DNA of 64,000 nucleotides from Halorussus halobius (GTDB lineage: Archaea; Halobacteriota; Halobacteria; Halobacteriales; Haladaptataceae): the NCBI RefSeq assembly GCF_004765805.1, contig NZ_ML219773.1, forward strand, positions 744,001 through 808,000. Reading direction: 5' to 3'. This document shows positions 8,489-17,953 of this stretch, one piece after another. Numbering within the stretch: the stretch's first letter is position 1; the number at the start of each line of letters is the position of its first letter. Below the pieces are notes generated by a model. The model worked only from the letters and a program-made list of their open reading frames with translations, searched no databases and had not been told where the DNA came from. The position numbers were made by a program, and so were the translations under genes.

Positions 8489-8824
8489 ATGAGCGACCAC
8501 GACCGCGACCTCGCCGAGCGACTCGGCGACCTCGACGTGGACGACCGCGTCCGAGTCACGACGACCGGCGACGCCGGCTTCGAGGGTCCCGCGAGCCCGA
8601 TCGAGTACGTGCCCGAAGCGTCCCTTCGGGTCGAGGTTCGCCCGGAGAACAGCGACGAGCGCTACGAGATGCGGGCCGACTACGACGACGGGTGGAGCGA
8701 CGTCACGGCTCGATCGGCCGACATGGCCGGCGAAGACACCGAGTGGCGGGACCTCGGCACGGTCGAGCGCGTGGAGGTCGGAAGCGAGGGCGACGCCGAC
8801 GACTGGGAGTGGGGCGTCTCGTGA
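8489..8824 (+). CDS. Small acidic hypothetical protein
   Basis: 111 residues, strongly acidic, no membrane segment. The middle (DRVRVTTTGDAGFEGPASPIEYVPEASLRVEVRP) looks like a small beta-barrel. I do not recognise a family. ATG 8489 is preceded by GCTTAACC at about 8458, at leaderless spacing. Confidence 0.75.
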   Translation: MSDHDRDLAERLGDLDVDDRVRVTTTGDAGFEGPASPIEYVPEASLRVEVRPENSDERYEMRADYDDGWSDVTARSADMAGEDTEWRDLGTVERVEVGSEGDADDWEWGVS

Positions 8825-8926
8825 CCCGCGGGGCGTCGGTCCGGAAACCCGAGTCACCGCGTACTCCGTAGAATCGCGGCAGGACGGCGCGACGGCGGGC
8901 GACGCGGCCACGTACGATTCGTTGCG

Positions 8927-8934
8927 TTTATATG
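8927..8934 (+). promoter_or_regulatory. TATA box of the tRNA-Ser/ribosomal protein operon
   Basis: TTTATATG predicts transcription from about 8956-8960, some 60 nt upstream of tRNA-Ser. It is the strongest promoter motif before the operon. Confidence 0.6.
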
Positions 8935-9018
8935 GAGCGGCCGAATACGTAAGCGTGCATAGAAGCCTGTAGGGGCGTCGGGTCCCGAGTCCGAGAGGGC
9001 GACAGTGAGTGCAAGCGT

Positions 9019-9103
9019 GTCGAGGTAGCCTAGTCTGGCCCACGGCGCAGGGTTGCTAACTCTGTGGCGTCAAGCCTCGAGGGTTCGAATCCCTCCCTCG
9101 ACG
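9019..9103 (+). tRNA. tRNA-Ser(GCT)
   Basis: 85-nt gene. Acceptor GTCGAGG (9019-9025) pairs with CCTCGAC (9096-9102), discriminator G. The anticodon stem CAGGG/CTCTG encloses loop TTGCTAA, anticodon GCT. The long variable arm and the T-loop GGTTCGAATCC are as expected for serine. No encoded CCA. It is the first gene of the ribosomal protein operon. Confidence 0.95.
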
Positions 9104-9119
9104 CTCTCAGTACCCAACC

Positions 9120-9641
9120 ATGAGTACGGAAGAACAACAGGAGGAAGACGAGGACCTTCGCTACTTCGTCCGCGTCGGGCAGACGGACCTCGACGGGACG
9201 AAGTCGGTCGAACGGTCCTTGACCGAACTGAACGGAATCGGTCGACGAGCGGCGCGCATCGTCGCCGACGAGACCGACGTGGACCGGACGGCGACGTTCG
9301 GCCGGCTCGACGACGACCAGATCGACGAGGTCGTCGACGCGGTCCAGAGCTTCGCCGACACGGTCCCCGAATGGCTCGCTAACCACCGCAACGACTACTT
9401 CTCCGGCGAGACGACCCACGAGACGGGCAACGACCTCGACATGACCCGTCGACAGGACATCAACCGGATGAAGATGATAGACTCCTACAAGGGCGTGCGT
9501 CACAAGCGCGGCCAGAAGGTGCGCGGTCAGCGGACCCGGTCGACGGGCCGCACCGAGGGCACCATCGGCGTCAACGTCGAGGAGATCAAAGAGGAGCAGG
9601 CGGCCGAGGAGGCCGCCGAAGAGGAGGGCGGTGAGGAATAA
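9120..9641 (+). CDS. rps13: 30S ribosomal protein S13 (uS13)
   Basis: 173 residues, longer than bacterial S13 and typical of archaea. Helix-two-turn-helix [15 protein letters not shown] near residues 36-50, then the conserved C-terminal [31 protein letters not shown], followed by an acidic tail ([11 protein letters not shown]). Head of the small subunit, contacts the P-site tRNA. It starts 16 nt after the tRNA, and its stop overlaps the S4 ATG by one base. Confidence 0.97.
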   Translation: MSTEEQQEEDEDLRYFVRVGQTDLDGTKSVERSLTELNGIGRRAARIVADETDVDRTATFGRLDDDQIDEVVDAVQSFADTVPEWLANHRNDYFSGETTHETGNDLDMTRRQDINRMKMIDSYKGVRHKRGQKVRGQRTRSTGRTEGTIGVNVEEIKEEQAAEEAAEEEGGEE

Positions 9642-10171
9642 TGGCGCTCGGCGACAACACCAAAGGTTACGAGACGCCGAACCACCCCTTCCAGGGCGAA
9701 CGCATCTCCGAGGAGTCGAGCCTCGTCGACCGCTACGGCCTCCAGAACAAGGAGGAGCTGTGGCGCGCCCAGAGCGAACTGCGGGGCTACCGCCGCGAGG
9801 CGCGTGACATCCTCGCCGAGCAGGCCCAGGGCACGGCCGCCGACGACGCGGTCGAGTCCGCGGAGTTCGTCGCCCACCTCCAGCGCATCGGCGTGCTGGA
9901 CGAGGGCGACGAACTCGGCGACGTGCTGTTGCTCGACGTGACCGACGTGCTCGAGCGCCGTCTCCAGACGGTCGCCTACCGCAAGGGTCTGGCCAACACG
10001 CCCGACCAGGCGCGGCAGTTCGTCACCCACGGCCACGTCGTCGTGGACGGTCGCCGCGTGCAGGCGCCCTCGTACAAGGTCGAGGTGGCCGAGCAGAGCA
10101 CGGTCCAGTTCGACGAGCACAGTCCCCTCGCGGACGAACTGCACCCCGAACGAGCGGAGGCTAACGAATGA
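9641..10171 (+). CDS. rps4: 30S ribosomal protein S4 (uS4)
   Basis: 176 residues. S4 RNA-binding domain at about 105-165 ([39 protein letters not shown]), an S4-specific arrangement. Early 16S-binding assembly protein. ATG overlaps the S13 stop (TAATG); its own end overlaps the S11 start (ATGA). Confidence 0.97.
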   Translation: MALGDNTKGYETPNHPFQGERISEESSLVDRYGLQNKEELWRAQSELRGYRREARDILAEQAQGTAADDAVESAEFVAHLQRIGVLDEGDELGDVLLLDVTDVLERRLQTVAYRKGLANTPDQARQFVTHGHVVVDGRRVQAPSYKVEVAEQSTVQFDEHSPLADELHPERAEANE

Positions 10172-10560
10172 GCGCAACCGACGACGACAAGTGGGGCGTC
10201 GCCCACGTACACGCATCGTTCAACAACACCATCATCACGGTCACCGACCTGACCGGTGCCGAAACCATCGCCAAGTCCTCGGGCGGGACCGTCGTCAAGC
10301 AGAACCGCGACGAGTCCTCGCCGTACGCCGCGATGCAGATGGCCGAGACGGTGGCCGAGGAGGTCAAGGCCGCCGGCATCGAGGGCGTCCACGTCAACGT
10401 TCGCGGTCCCGGCGGGAACCTCCAGCAGAACCCCGGTCCGGGCGCGCAGGCGACCATCCGGGCGCTGGCTCGCGCGGGACTCGAAATCGGTCGCATCGAG
10501 GACGTGACCCCGATTCCGCACGACGGCACCCGAGCCCCCAAGGGCAAGAGTGGATTCTAA
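10168..10560 (+). CDS. rps11: 30S ribosomal protein S11 (uS11)
   Basis: 130 residues, full length. Signature [46 protein letters not shown] near the C-terminus. Platform protein at the E-site side of the decoding region. Overlaps S4 by 4 nt and is followed 3 nt later by rpoD, so translation is probably coupled. Confidence 0.97.
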   Translation: MSATDDDKWGVAHVHASFNNTIITVTDLTGAETIAKSSGGTVVKQNRDESSPYAAMQMAETVAEEVKAAGIEGVHVNVRGPGGNLQQNPGPGAQATIRALARAGLEIGRIEDVTPIPHDGTRAPKGKSGF

Positions 10561-10563
10561 CCC

Positions 10564-11313
10564 ATGACAGAACAGTACGAGGTCGAGTTCGTCGAGCGCG
10601 GTGACCGGGAGGCCCGGTTCCTCGTTCGCGGCGCGACGCCGGCGTTCGCCAACGGCATCCGTCGAGCCATCGTCGCCGACGTGCCGACGCTGTCCATCGA
10701 CACGGTCCGGTTCGTGGAGAACTCGTCGGTGATGTTCGACGAGCAGCTCGCGCTGCGGCTCGGTCTCGTGCCGCTGTCGACGCCGCTCGGGGAGTTCGAG
10801 GAGGGCGACACCGTGACGCTCAGCCTCGACGTGTCGGGGCCGGCCACCGCCTACTCGGGCGACCTCGTGAGCGCCGACGAGATGGTCGAGCCCGCCGACG
10901 ACAACGTCCCGATAATCGAACTCAAGGACGACCAGCGGCTCGAACTCGAAGCCGACGCCGTCCTCTCGACCGGGAAGGACCACGCCAAACATCAGGGCGG
11001 CGTGGCCGTCGGCTACCGGCACCTCCAGCGCGTGGAGGTCGTCGGCGACCGCGACGAGTACGGCGACGCCGAGGAGACCAACATCCTTCGTGGCGTGATC
11101 GAAGAAGACGGCGAGTTGGTCCCCACCGAGACGTTCGACCACGACCTCACCCAGCGCTACCCCGGCAAGGAGGTCGAGGTTCACGACGTGCCCAACGCCT
11201 TCGTGTTCCACGTCGAGACCGACGGGTCGCTGACCATCGACGAGATCGTGACGGCGGCGGCCGACACCATCGGCTCGCGGGCCGACGAACTCGAACAGGC
11301 AGTACAGTTGTAA
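10564..11313 (+). CDS. rpo3: DNA-directed RNA polymerase subunit D (Rpo3)
   Basis: 249 residues, the archaeal counterpart of the bacterial alpha N-terminal domain and eukaryotic Rpb3. Domain 1 includes [23 protein letters not shown], with the conserved RRA motif. The insert domain (about 95-170) lacks the four-cysteine cluster that binds FeS in some archaea; I see no Cys in it. The C-terminal DELEQAVQL closes the dimerisation domain. It forms the assembly platform with subunit L, here within the ribosomal operon. Confidence 0.96.
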   Translation: MTEQYEVEFVERGDREARFLVRGATPAFANGIRRAIVADVPTLSIDTVRFVENSSVMFDEQLALRLGLVPLSTPLGEFEEGDTVTLSLDVSGPATAYSGDLVSADEMVEPADDNVPIIELKDDQRLELEADAVLSTGKDHAKHQGGVAVGYRHLQRVEVVGDRDEYGDAEETNILRGVIEEDGELVPTETFDHDLTQRYPGKEVEVHDVPNAFVFHVETDGSLTIDEIVTAAADTIGSRADELEQAVQL

Positions 11314-11364
11314 ACCATGCAGGGTCCCTCGAACCACACCTCGGTCGCGACGTCCGCCCCTCCC

Positions 11365-11379
11365 GTCGGGTCGCCCGAC
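11365..11379. terminator. Hairpin between rpo3 and tRNA-Leu
   Basis: A perfect 6-bp stem (GTCGGG with CCCGAC) around loop TCG. It lies 51 nt after the rpo3 stop and before the tRNA-Leu promoter. It could end or attenuate the upstream transcript; there is no T-run directly after it. Confidence 0.4.
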
Positions 11380-11395
11380 CCGACCGGGGCCGGCA

Positions 11396-11403
11396 GTTAT
11401 ACC
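11396..11403 (+). promoter_or_regulatory. TATA box of tRNA-Leu and downstream genes
   Basis: GTTATACC at 11396-11403 suggests an internal promoter feeding tRNA-Leu, L18e and the following genes. Confidence 0.5.
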
Positions 11404-11470
11404 GAAAGTGGTTTGAAGGGCCACCCGCTACACACTGTTGCCCGCGACGGGCTGCACGTGTGTTCTACGT

Positions 11471-11555
11471 GCAGGGATAGCCAAGTCAGGCCAACGGCGC
11501 AGCGTTCAGGGCGCTGTCTCGTAGGAGTCCGCAGGTTCAAATCCTGCTCCCTGCA
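11471..11555 (+). tRNA. tRNA-Leu(CAG)
   Basis: 85-nt gene. Acceptor GCAGGGA pairs with TCCCTGC, discriminator A. Anticodon stem CAGCG/CGCTG with loop TTCAGGG, anticodon CAG. The long variable arm fits a class II leucine tRNA and the T-arm is GCAGGTTCAAATCCTGC. No encoded CCA. This tRNA sits in the same place in other haloarchaeal operons of this type. Confidence 0.95.
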
Positions 11556-11588
11556 CTGCAATTCTCGTTCCAATCAGGAGGAAGTAGT

Positions 11589-11942
11589 ATGAGCAAGACG
11601 AATCCGAGGCTCACCAGTCTCATCGCCGATCTCAAGTCGGTGTCCCGCGATTCGGACGCCGACGTGTGGAGTACTGTCGCGGACCGCCTCGAGAAGCCTC
11701 GCAGCACGCACGCGGAGGTCAACCTCGGCCGCATCGAGCGGTACGCCGAGGAGGACGAGACCGTCATCGTGCCGGGCAAGGTTCTCGGAAGCGGTGCCAT
11801 ACAGAAGACCGTCACGGTCGCCGCCGTGGACTTCTCGTCCACCGCGGAGACCAAGATCGAGCAGGCAGACGGTGAGGCTCTCGAACTCGAACAGGCACTC
11901 GAACGCAACCGAACCGGCTCGAACGTGCGGGTGATTCGATGA
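11589..11942 (+). CDS. rpl18e: 50S ribosomal protein L18e (eL18)
   Basis: 117 residues, archaeal/eukaryotic-specific large-subunit protein. Family blocks [19 protein letters not shown] and [34 protein letters not shown] are clear. Starts 34 nt after tRNA-Leu with an AGGAGG-like sequence (CAGGAGGAAGTAGT) just before the ATG. Overlaps L13 by 4 nt. Confidence 0.96.
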   Translation: MSKTNPRLTSLIADLKSVSRDSDADVWSTVADRLEKPRSTHAEVNLGRIERYAEEDETVIVPGKVLGSGAIQKTVTVAAVDFSSTAETKIEQADGEALELEQALERNRTGSNVRVIR

Positions 11943-12379
11943 GTCTCGCCGAGTTCGACGCCGACGTCGTCGTCGACGCCCGCGACTGCATCCTCGGTCG
12001 CGTGGCGAGTCAGGTCGCCGAGCGCGCGCTCGACGGCGAGCGCGTCGCGGTGGTCAACGCCGAGCGGTCGGTCATCACCGGCGACGAAGACGACGTGATG
12101 GAGACCTACCGTAAGCGGGCCGACCTCGGTTCGGACCGGGGACCGTACTACCCCAAGCGCCCGGACATGATATTCAAGCGCTCGATTCGCGGCATGCTCC
12201 CGTACAAGCAGGACCGGGGCCGCGAGGCGTTCGAGAACGTCCGCGTGTACGTGGGCGACCCGTACGACGACGCCGAGGCGGAGGTCCTCGACGGCACGTC
12301 GCTGGACAGGCTCTCGAACATCCGCTTCGTCCAGCTGGGCGAAGTCAGCGAAAATCTGGGTGCTAACGTCACATGGTAA
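11939..12379 (+). CDS. rpl13: 50S ribosomal protein L13 (uL13)
   Basis: 146 residues, archaeal L13. Motifs [39 protein letters not shown] and [12 protein letters not shown] are characteristic. Binds 23S rRNA domain II. Starts in an ATGA overlap with L18e and overlaps S9 by 7 nt. Confidence 0.96.
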   Translation: MSLAEFDADVVVDARDCILGRVASQVAERALDGERVAVVNAERSVITGDEDDVMETYRKRADLGSDRGPYYPKRPDMIFKRSIRGMLPYKQDRGREAFENVRVYVGDPYDDAEAEVLDGTSLDRLSNIRFVQLGEVSENLGANVTW

Positions 12380-12771
12380 CCAACACGAGCGGCAAGAAGA
12401 AGACGGCCATCGCCCGCGCCACCGTCACCGACGGCGAGGGCCGGGTCCGAATCAACTCCCAGCCGGTCGAGCTGGTCGAACCCGAGACGGCCCAGCTGAA
12501 GATGCTGGAGCCGTTCCGCATCGCGGGCGACGAGTACCGCGACGACGTCGACGTCGACATCGCGGTCGAGGGCGGCGGCATCAGCGGGCAGGCCGACGCG
12601 GTCCGCACCGCCATCGCTCGCGGGCTGGTCGAGTACACCAACGACGCCGAACTCCGCGACGCGTTCGTGGAGTTCGACCGCTCGCTGCTGGTCAACGACT
12701 CGCGGCGCTCCGAGCCCAAGAAGTGGGGCGGCCCCGGCGCTCGGGCGCGCTACCAGAAGTCCTATCGGTGA
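12373..12771 (+). CDS. rps9: 30S ribosomal protein S9 (uS9)
   Basis: 132 residues. Begins [12 protein letters not shown] and ends with the conserved [21 protein letters not shown], whose terminal Arg reaches the P-site tRNA anticodon. The order L13-S9 is universally conserved. Confidence 0.97.
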   Translation: MVTNTSGKKKTAIARATVTDGEGRVRINSQPVELVEPETAQLKMLEPFRIAGDEYRDDVDVDIAVEGGGISGQADAVRTAIARGLVEYTNDAELRDAFVEFDRSLLVNDSRRSEPKKWGGPGARARYQKSYR

Positions 12772-12818
12772 TACAGATGACAGGAAACCCGCGGTCCCGA
12801 ACGGAGGCCCGATAACCC

Positions 12819-13019
12819 ATGATGGTACCAGTCAGGTGTTTCACCTGTGGCAAGGTCGTCGGGGAGTACTGGGAGGAGTACAAGGCGCGAGCCGCCAACG
12901 AGGAGGGCGACGAGGACCCCGAGAAGGTGCTCGACGAACTCGGCGTCGAGCGACAGTGCTGTCGCCGCATGCTCGTCTCGCACAAGGACCTCGTCGATGT
13001 CGTGGCACCCTACCAGTGA
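12819..13019 (+). CDS. rpo10: RNA polymerase subunit N (Rpo10)
   Basis: 66 residues (65 if the second ATG at 12822 is used). Zinc is held by CFTC at the N-terminus and the CC pair in ERQCCRRML. Counterpart of eukaryotic Rpb10, part of the D-L-N-P assembly platform. The TGA overlaps the next gene's ATG by one base. Confidence 0.96.
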   Translation: MMVPVRCFTCGKVVGEYWEEYKARAANEEGDEDPEKVLDELGVERQCCRRMLVSHKDLVDVVAPYQ

Positions 13020-13201
13020 TGTCCCAGAAACAGACCTACTCGCGGTACGAGAAGGCCCGCATCATCGGCGCGCGAGCGCTGCAGGTGTCGTACGGCGCGC
13101 CCGTGCTGACCGACACCGACGAGATAGAGCCCATCCTCATCGCGGCCGAGGAGTACGACGCCGGCGTGTTGCCGTTCACCGTGCGCCGGGGTGACCAGTA
13201 G
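13019..13201 (+). CDS. rpo6: RNA polymerase subunit K (Rpo6)
   Basis: 60 residues, the archaeal Rpb6/omega counterpart. Conserved [21 protein letters not shown] and the C-terminal half [19 protein letters not shown]. Clamps the largest subunit. One-base overlap with rpo10; enolase starts 2 nt downstream. Confidence 0.96.
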   Translation: MSQKQTYSRYEKARIIGARALQVSYGAPVLTDTDEIEPILIAAEEYDAGVLPFTVRRGDQ

Positions 13202-13203
13202 GC

Positions 13204-14415
13204 ATGACGCTCGTCAGCGAGGTCCGACTCCGGCAGGTGCTCGACTCCCGCGGCAACCGGACCGTCGAAGCGGACGTGCGGACCGAGAGCGGCGGGTTCG
13301 GCCGTGCGGCCGCGCCGAGCGGTGCCTCGACTGGCGAGTACGAGGCGGTCGAGCGCGACCCCAGCGAGGCCATCGCCGCCGCCCGCGAGCACGCCGTCCC
13401 CCGACTCGAAGGTCGGGTGTTCGTCGGCGACCAGCGGGACGTCGACCGGACGCTCCGGGCCGCCGACGGCACGGAGAACTTCTCGGAAATCGGCGCGAAC
13501 AGCGCCGTCGCAATCAGCATGGCCGCCGCGAAGGCCGCCGCCGACGTCACCGGCGCGCCACTCTACCAGCATCTGGGGGGCGCGTTCCGGGGCGAACAGT
13601 TCCCGACGCCGCTGGGCAACGTGGTCGGCGGCGGCGAGCACGCCGCCGACGCGACCGCGATACAGGAGTTCCTCGCCGCGCCCGTGGGCGCGCCCGGCGT
13701 CCAGGACGCGGTGTTCGCCAACGCGGCGGTCCACCGCGAGGTGCGGGACCTGCTTGACGAGCGCGGAATCGCCGCCGGCAAGGGCGACGAGGGCGCGTGG
13801 GCACCGTCGATAGACGACGAGACGGCCTTCGAGGTCGTCGACGAGGCCACCGACGCGGTGGCCGACGAACTCGGCTTCGAGATACGGTTCGGCCTCGACG
13901 TCGCGGCCGCCGAACTGTACGACGAGGAGGCCGAGGCGTACGTCTACCGGGACGCGACCCGCGACACCGACGAGCAGATAGAGTACATCGCCGACCTGGT
14001 CGAGGAATACGACCTCGCGTACGTCGAGGACCCGCTCGACGAGGACGACTACGAGGGCTTCGCCGAACTCACCGAGCGGGTCGGCGACCGGACGCTGGTC
14101 TGTGGCGACGACCTGTTCGTCACCAACGTCGAGCGACTGGAGGCGGGCATCGAGCAGGGTGCCGCCAACAGCATCCTGGTCAAGCCCAACCAGATCGGCA
14201 CGCTCTCGGACGCCGTCGACGCCGTGGAACTCGCGGTCGAGAACGGATACGACCCGGTCATCTCCCACCGAAGCGGGGAGACCGAGGACACCACTATCGC
14301 ACACCTCGCCGTGGCGACCGCCGCCCCGTACATCAAGACGGGCGCGGTCGGCGGCGAGCGAACCGCGAAGCTGAACGAACTCATTCGCATCGAGCAGAAC
14401 GTTTCCACACCATGA
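13204..14415 (+). CDS. eno: Enolase (phosphopyruvate hydratase)
   Basis: 403 residues. Interconverts 2-phosphoglycerate and PEP. Substrate loop [17 protein letters not shown] near residue 35, metal-ligand region [11 protein letters not shown] and CGDDLFVTN (about 280-305), catalytic Lys in [10 protein letters not shown] and the signature [17 protein letters not shown]. Full length. Embedded in the ribosomal operon as in most archaea, with an ATGA overlap into S2. Confidence 0.97.
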   Translation: MTLVSEVRLRQVLDSRGNRTVEADVRTESGGFGRAAAPSGASTGEYEAVERDPSEAIAAAREHAVPRLEGRVFVGDQRDVDRTLRAADGTENFSEIGANSAVAISMAAAKAAADVTGAPLYQHLGGAFRGEQFPTPLGNVVGGGEHAADATAIQEFLAAPVGAPGVQDAVFANAAVHREVRDLLDERGIAAGKGDEGAWAPSIDDETAFEVVDEATDAVADELGFEIRFGLDVAAAELYDEEAEAYVYRDATRDTDEQIEYIADLVEEYDLAYVEDPLDEDDYEGFAELTERVGDRTLVCGDDLFVTNVERLEAGIEQGAANSILVKPNQIGTLSDAVDAVELAVENGYDPVISHRSGETEDTTIAHLAVATAAPYIKTGAVGGERTAKLNELIRIEQNVSTP

Positions 14416-15224
14416 GCGAGAACGACAGCGAACAGGTAGAAGACGAAGGCCTCGAAGCCGCCGAATCGGAGACCGACCTCGACCCCGAGGACGAATCCGG
14501 TGCGGAGCCGTCGGTCGACACCGGCGACGACGTGGCGGCGCAGGCCGACGACGACGAAACGACCGCCGACGCGGCCGCCGCCGCCGAGGCAGCCGAAAAC
14601 GCCGGACCGAGCCTCGACGAGGACGTGATGGACGACCAGGAGGAGGCCGACCTCCTCATCCCGGTCGAGGACTACCTCGGCGCTGGCGTCCACATCGGGA
14701 CCCAGCAGAAGACCCAGGACATGGACCGGTTCATCCACCGCGTCCGGACCGACGGGCTGTACGTCCTCGACGTCTCGAAGACCGACGGACGCATCCGGAC
14801 CGCCGCCGACTTCCTGTCGAACTACGCGCCCGAGCAGATACTCGTCACCTCCTCGCGCCAGTACGGCCGGTTCCCGGCCGAGAAGTTCGCGGACGCCGTG
14901 GGCGCGCGCGCCCGGACCGGCCGGTTCATCCCCGGAACGCTGACCAACCCCAAGTACGACGGCTACATCGAGCCGGACGTCCTCGTGGTGACCGACCCCA
15001 TCGGCGACGCCCAGGCCGTCAAGGAGGCCATCACGGTGGGCATTCCGGTCATCGCGATGTGCGACTCCAACAACAACACCAGCAACGTCGACCTCGTGGT
15101 CCCGACGAACAACAAGGGCCGCAAGGCGCTGTCGGTCGTCTACTGGCTGCTGGCCAACGAGACGCTCGACCGGCGGGGTGCCGAACCCGCCTACGCGCTC
15201 GACGACTTCGAGAGCGACATCTGA
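14412..15224 (+). CDS. rps2: 30S ribosomal protein S2 (uS2)
   Basis: 270 residues. The first 75 or so are an acidic, Ala/Glu/Asp-rich extension ([20 protein letters not shown] and onward) absent from bacterial S2 and common in haloarchaea. The S2 core starts at [24 protein letters not shown] and includes [23 protein letters not shown]. Last gene of the operon; a T-rich GAGTTTTCG follows the stop. Confidence 0.96.
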   Translation: MSENDSEQVEDEGLEAAESETDLDPEDESGAEPSVDTGDDVAAQADDDETTADAAAAAEAAENAGPSLDEDVMDDQEEADLLIPVEDYLGAGVHIGTQQKTQDMDRFIHRVRTDGLYVLDVSKTDGRIRTAADFLSNYAPEQILVTSSRQYGRFPAEKFADAVGARARTGRFIPGTLTNPKYDGYIEPDVLVVTDPIGDAQAVKEAITVGIPVIAMCDSNNNTSNVDLVVPTNNKGRKALSVVYWLLANETLDRRGAEPAYALDDFESDI

Positions 15225-15585
15225 ACGGCGTTCGAGTTTTCGATTCGCGTTTCGAGTCCGGACAGCGGTTCGCTCGCACACATCGGCCGCGAGTCCGACG
15301 AGCAGCGACGTGGGGGAGTGACGACCGGGGCTCGCGGGCGGTTGGACGGGTGTGGAGTCGCCGTCGCAGGTGCGGACGCTGTGCGGTCGTGGTGTGGCGG
15401 GTATAGTGCGATGTGATGGTAGCGGCCGCGGTGCCGTGCGGTCTCTCGGTGGCCTCGGCAGTAGTTCGGTTCGACCGACCATCACCGCCGGTGTCGGACT
15501 CGGAGCACAGCTATCTCCGGGCCGAACGGCACCAGTCACTCCCGACAGCCCCGGCGCTCGCACGACCGGTCCGGCGAACCCGGAG
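15225..15585. other. Gene-free interval with diverged element copy E
   Basis: 361 bp between the convergent S2 gene and the small membrane protein. Holds a degenerate dispersed-element copy (about 15330-15475). No tRNA, promoter or conserved ORF was seen. Confidence 0.6.
15330..15475 (+). repeat. Dispersed haloarchaeal element, diverged copy E
   Basis: GCGGTCGTGG-type repeats followed by GCGGTGCCGTGCGG variants and the tail CTCGGCAGTAGTTCGGTTCG, which matches the CGGCAGTAGCTAGCTTCG end of copy B2. I see no CTCGT-loop hairpin at its 5' side, so it is probably decayed. Confidence 0.5.
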
Positions 15586-15834
15586 TCACCCCGAGACGAG
15601 CATCTGCAATCCCACGCACGAGACGAGGAATCCGACGCCGACGACCGACAGGGCGATGCCGATGGCCCGCGTGAGCGCGACGTTCCAGCCCGCCGGCTCG
15701 ACCCGGCCGCTGGGCTTTCGACCGATTGCGTCCCACATCTCCTGCCACCGCGCCAGCTTGTACGGCCACTTGGCCATCGGCGGTCCGAAGACCAGACCGA
15801 GGACGCCCCACGCGACGACTTCTCCGGAACACAT
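15586..15834 (-). CDS. Small membrane protein, unknown
   Basis: 82 residues with two predicted spans: an N-terminal segment (VVAWGVLGLVFGPPMA) and a C-terminal one (AIGIALSVVGVGFLVSCVGLQML). Not recognised. The case for a real gene is the promoter: an AT-rich box (AATTTATGCA, 15861-15870) about 27 nt from the ATG at 15832-15834. Two direct copies of GAAGTAAT lie between that box and the start, the second touching the ATG. Confidence 0.65.
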   Translation of the reverse strand: MCSGEVVAWGVLGLVFGPPMAKWPYKLARWQEMWDAIGRKPSGRVEPAGWNVALTRAIGIALSVVGVGFLVSCVGLQMLVSG

Positions 15835-15870
15835 TACTTCTCAGGAATAATTACTTCTTTTGCATAAATT
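15833..15870 (-). promoter_or_regulatory. Promoter with two GAAGTAAT direct repeats
   Basis: TATA-like AATTTATGCA at 15861-15870. GAAGTAAT (minus strand) at 15850-15857 and 15833-15840, 17 nt apart, the second overlapping the start codon. A regulator bound there would block initiation; this is inference. Confidence 0.4.
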
Positions 15871-15902
15871 TCCCCCTTCCGCACTCCCGAATCGCGGCGG
15901 GC

Positions 15903-16967
15903 TCACTCCTCCAGACACTCCGCCAGCGGTTCGATGACCTCGTCGGCCACCGAATAGGGGTCGGTCTCGCGCGCGACCACGTCCCCGACCAGTTCCTCCA
16001 TCCCGCCGCGGCGCTCTATCTCGTCCTCCAGCAGCCGACCCACGTCGTCCCGGAGCAAATTGCGGATCTCCTCGGCGTAGCGCATCCGGGCCTTCTCGGC
16101 GAGTCGGCCCGTCGCCTCCAGGTGGGCCCGGTGGTTCGCGAGCGTCTCGACCAGTTCCGCGACACCGGTGCCGTCCTTGGCGACGGTCTCGACGATTTCG
16201 GGGTCCCAGTCGCCCGCGTCGTCGTTCCCGCCGGTCGCGTCGTCGCTCCCCTCGGACTCGGTCGCGACCGCGCTCGCGCCGTGGTGGCCCGTCGCCAGCG
16301 TCGCGGTGTTGTCCTCCTGCATGTGGACCATCTCGCGGAGCTCCTGGACGGTGCGGTCCGCGCCGTCGAGGTCGGCCTTGTTGACCACGAACACGTCGGC
16401 GATTTCGAGGATGCCCGCCTTGAGCATCTGGACGTCGTCGCCGCTGCCCGGCGGCACCAGCACCGCGACAGTGTCGGCCGACTTCACGACGTCGATCTCG
16501 TTCTGGCCCGCACCCACGGTCTCGATGAGTATCTTGTCCTTGCCGAACGCGTCGAGGGCCTTGACCGCGTCCGTGGTCGCAGTCGAGAGGCCGCCGAGGG
16601 TCCCGCGCGCCGACATCGACCGGAAGAACACGTCCATGTCGCCGACGTTGCTCGCCATCCGGATGCGGTCGCCCAGGACCGCGCCGCCGGTGAACGGCGA
16701 GGAGGGGTCGACCGCGATGACCCCGACCGTCTCGCCCTGCTCGCGGTAGTAGTTCGCGAGTTTGTCGACCAGCGTGGACTTGCCCGCGCCGGGGCTGCCC
16801 GTGATGCCGACCACTTCGGCGTCGCCGGTGTGACGGTGGAGGCGGGAGACGAGGTCCCGATAGCCCGGCGCGCGATTCTCGATGCGGGTGATGACCCGGG
16901 CGAGCGCGCGGTGCTTGCCCGCGAGTAGCTGCTCGACCAGTTCGGTCCCGTCGGTCTCGGCGTTCAT
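15903..16967 (-). CDS. meaB: Methylmalonyl-CoA mutase-associated GTPase MeaB
   Basis: 354 residues. P-loop GSPGAGKST near residue 58, the MeaB signature DPSSPFTGGAVLGDRIRM near 90-108, G-motif NKADLDGAD and the long C-terminal helical dimerisation part. A G3E-type chaperone that loads and protects adenosylcobalamin in methylmalonyl-CoA mutase. An acidic insert (about 230-250, SEGSDDATGGNDDAGDWDPE) is a halophilic embellishment. Overlaps the preceding B12-binding gene by 4 nt. Confidence 0.93.
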   Translation of the reverse strand: MNAETDGTELVEQLLAGKHRALARVITRIENRAPGYRDLVSRLHRHTGDAEVVGITGSPGAGKSTLVDKLANYYREQGETVGVIAVDPSSPFTGGAVLGDRIRMASNVGDMDVFFRSMSARGTLGGLSTATTDAVKALDAFGKDKILIETVGAGQNEIDVVKSADTVAVLVPPGSGDDVQMLKAGILEIADVFVVNKADLDGADRTVQELREMVHMQEDNTATLATGHHGASAVATESEGSDDATGGNDDAGDWDPEIVETVAKDGTGVAELVETLANHRAHLEATGRLAEKARMRYAEEIRNLLRDDVGRLLEDEIERRGGMEELVGDVVARETDPYSVADEVIEPLAECLEE

Positions 16968-17380
16968 CGCTGGGGCGCGTTCTCGCGGACGAATTCGATG
17001 GTCTCCTCTAACGGCGTGCCGGGTCCGAACACCTCAGCGACCCCCATCTCCTTGAGTTCGGCCTCGTCCTCGTCGGGCACCACGCCGCCCACGAGTATCA
17101 GCGTGTCCTCGAACGCGTCGTACTCTTTCAGTCCGTCGATAATCTTGGGGACGAGCGTGTTGTGCGCGCCCGAGAGGATGGAGATGCCGAGGACGTTCAC
17201 GTCCTCCTGGACCGCCGCCTGCACGATTTCGTCGGGCGCGTTGTGCAGTCCGGAGTAGATGACCTCGAAGCCGGCGTCCCGGAACGCCCGCGCGATGACG
17301 TGTGCGCCTCGGTCGTGGCCGTCCAGCCCGACCTTGGCGACCAGACAGCGGATGGATTCGGACTCCTGTTCTGCGCTCAT
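16964..17380 (-). CDS. mcmA2: Methylmalonyl-CoA mutase small (B12-binding) subunit
   Basis: 138 residues forming a lone cobalamin-binding Rossmann domain: base-off motif DGHDRG near residue 20, then SGLHN, GISILSGAH and LVGGVVPDEDEAEL. In archaea the mutase is split into this subunit and a large TIM-barrel subunit, which is not in the window. ATG 17378-17380 is used; the GTG at 17410 lies upstream of the predicted transcription start (TATA CTTTAAG at 17427-17433). Operon with meaB. Confidence 0.93.
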   Translation of the reverse strand: MSAEQESESIRCLVAKVGLDGHDRGAHVIARAFRDAGFEVIYSGLHNAPDEIVQAAVQEDVNVLGISILSGAHNTLVPKIIDGLKEYDAFEDTLILVGGVVPDEDEAELKEMGVAEVFGPGTPLEETIEFVRENAPQR

Positions 17381-17426
17381 ACGTACGTCTTCCGTCCATT
17401 CGGGTTTCACGTTTACGGAAATGCTG

Positions 17427-17433
17427 CTTAAAG
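17427..17433 (-). promoter_or_regulatory. TATA box of mutase small subunit-meaB operon
   Basis: CTTTAAG on the minus strand predicts transcription from about 17403, a leader of about 23 nt before ATG 17380. Confidence 0.5.
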
Positions 17434-17953
17434 TTCATTTGGTTTCGTGAAAGCGTGGTTGGTGTGGGTGCGGGCGAGCCGAGCGTTGGGCTCCGGTCCG
17501 CGGTGCGCGGTTCCCGGTCTCGGAACGGGCGGGGCCAGTCGGACGGTCGCTGTGGCGGTGAATCCGCCGGAACACGGGCGAGCGTGCGACAGCTACCGCT
17601 CGCCTCTCGAACGGGAGCAGCCGACGACCCATCGTGGGACCCGTTTCCGTGAGTGTGCGTGTCATCCCCGGAGAAGCTTCACACCAACTGCACGCATAGC
17701 GTGGATTCCCGATGTACGTCGCATCCCAGATTCGAACCGGTCGCACAGCCACGGACGTCAAGAACGGCCGCGTCAAGCGCAGGGACACGCAGTTCGCGTT
17801 CCTGTGAGCCGGCCAGCCCGCCTGCTTTTCGACGGCTTTCGCGTTCGGCCTGACGCCGCGGTGCTCGCTTCGACGACCGACGCTCGCACGCAGTTCTGAC
17901 CGCCCGGGCCCCGGACAGGAACACACTTGGGCCGATAGTCCCAACGCCCGACC
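17434..17953. other. Gene-free interval
   Basis: 520 bp between divergent genes. Frames crossing it lack conserved content, codon pattern or promoters. A short tRNA-like T-arm (GGTTCGAATC on the minus strand, about 17732-17741) occurs, but no tRNA can be folded around it. No dispersed element seen. Confidence 0.55.

Noticed and set aside
17703..17761. tRNA gene on the minus strand
   Set aside because: Only a T-arm-like GGTTCGAATC is present; the T stem has a mismatch and no acceptor, D or anticodon arms fold.
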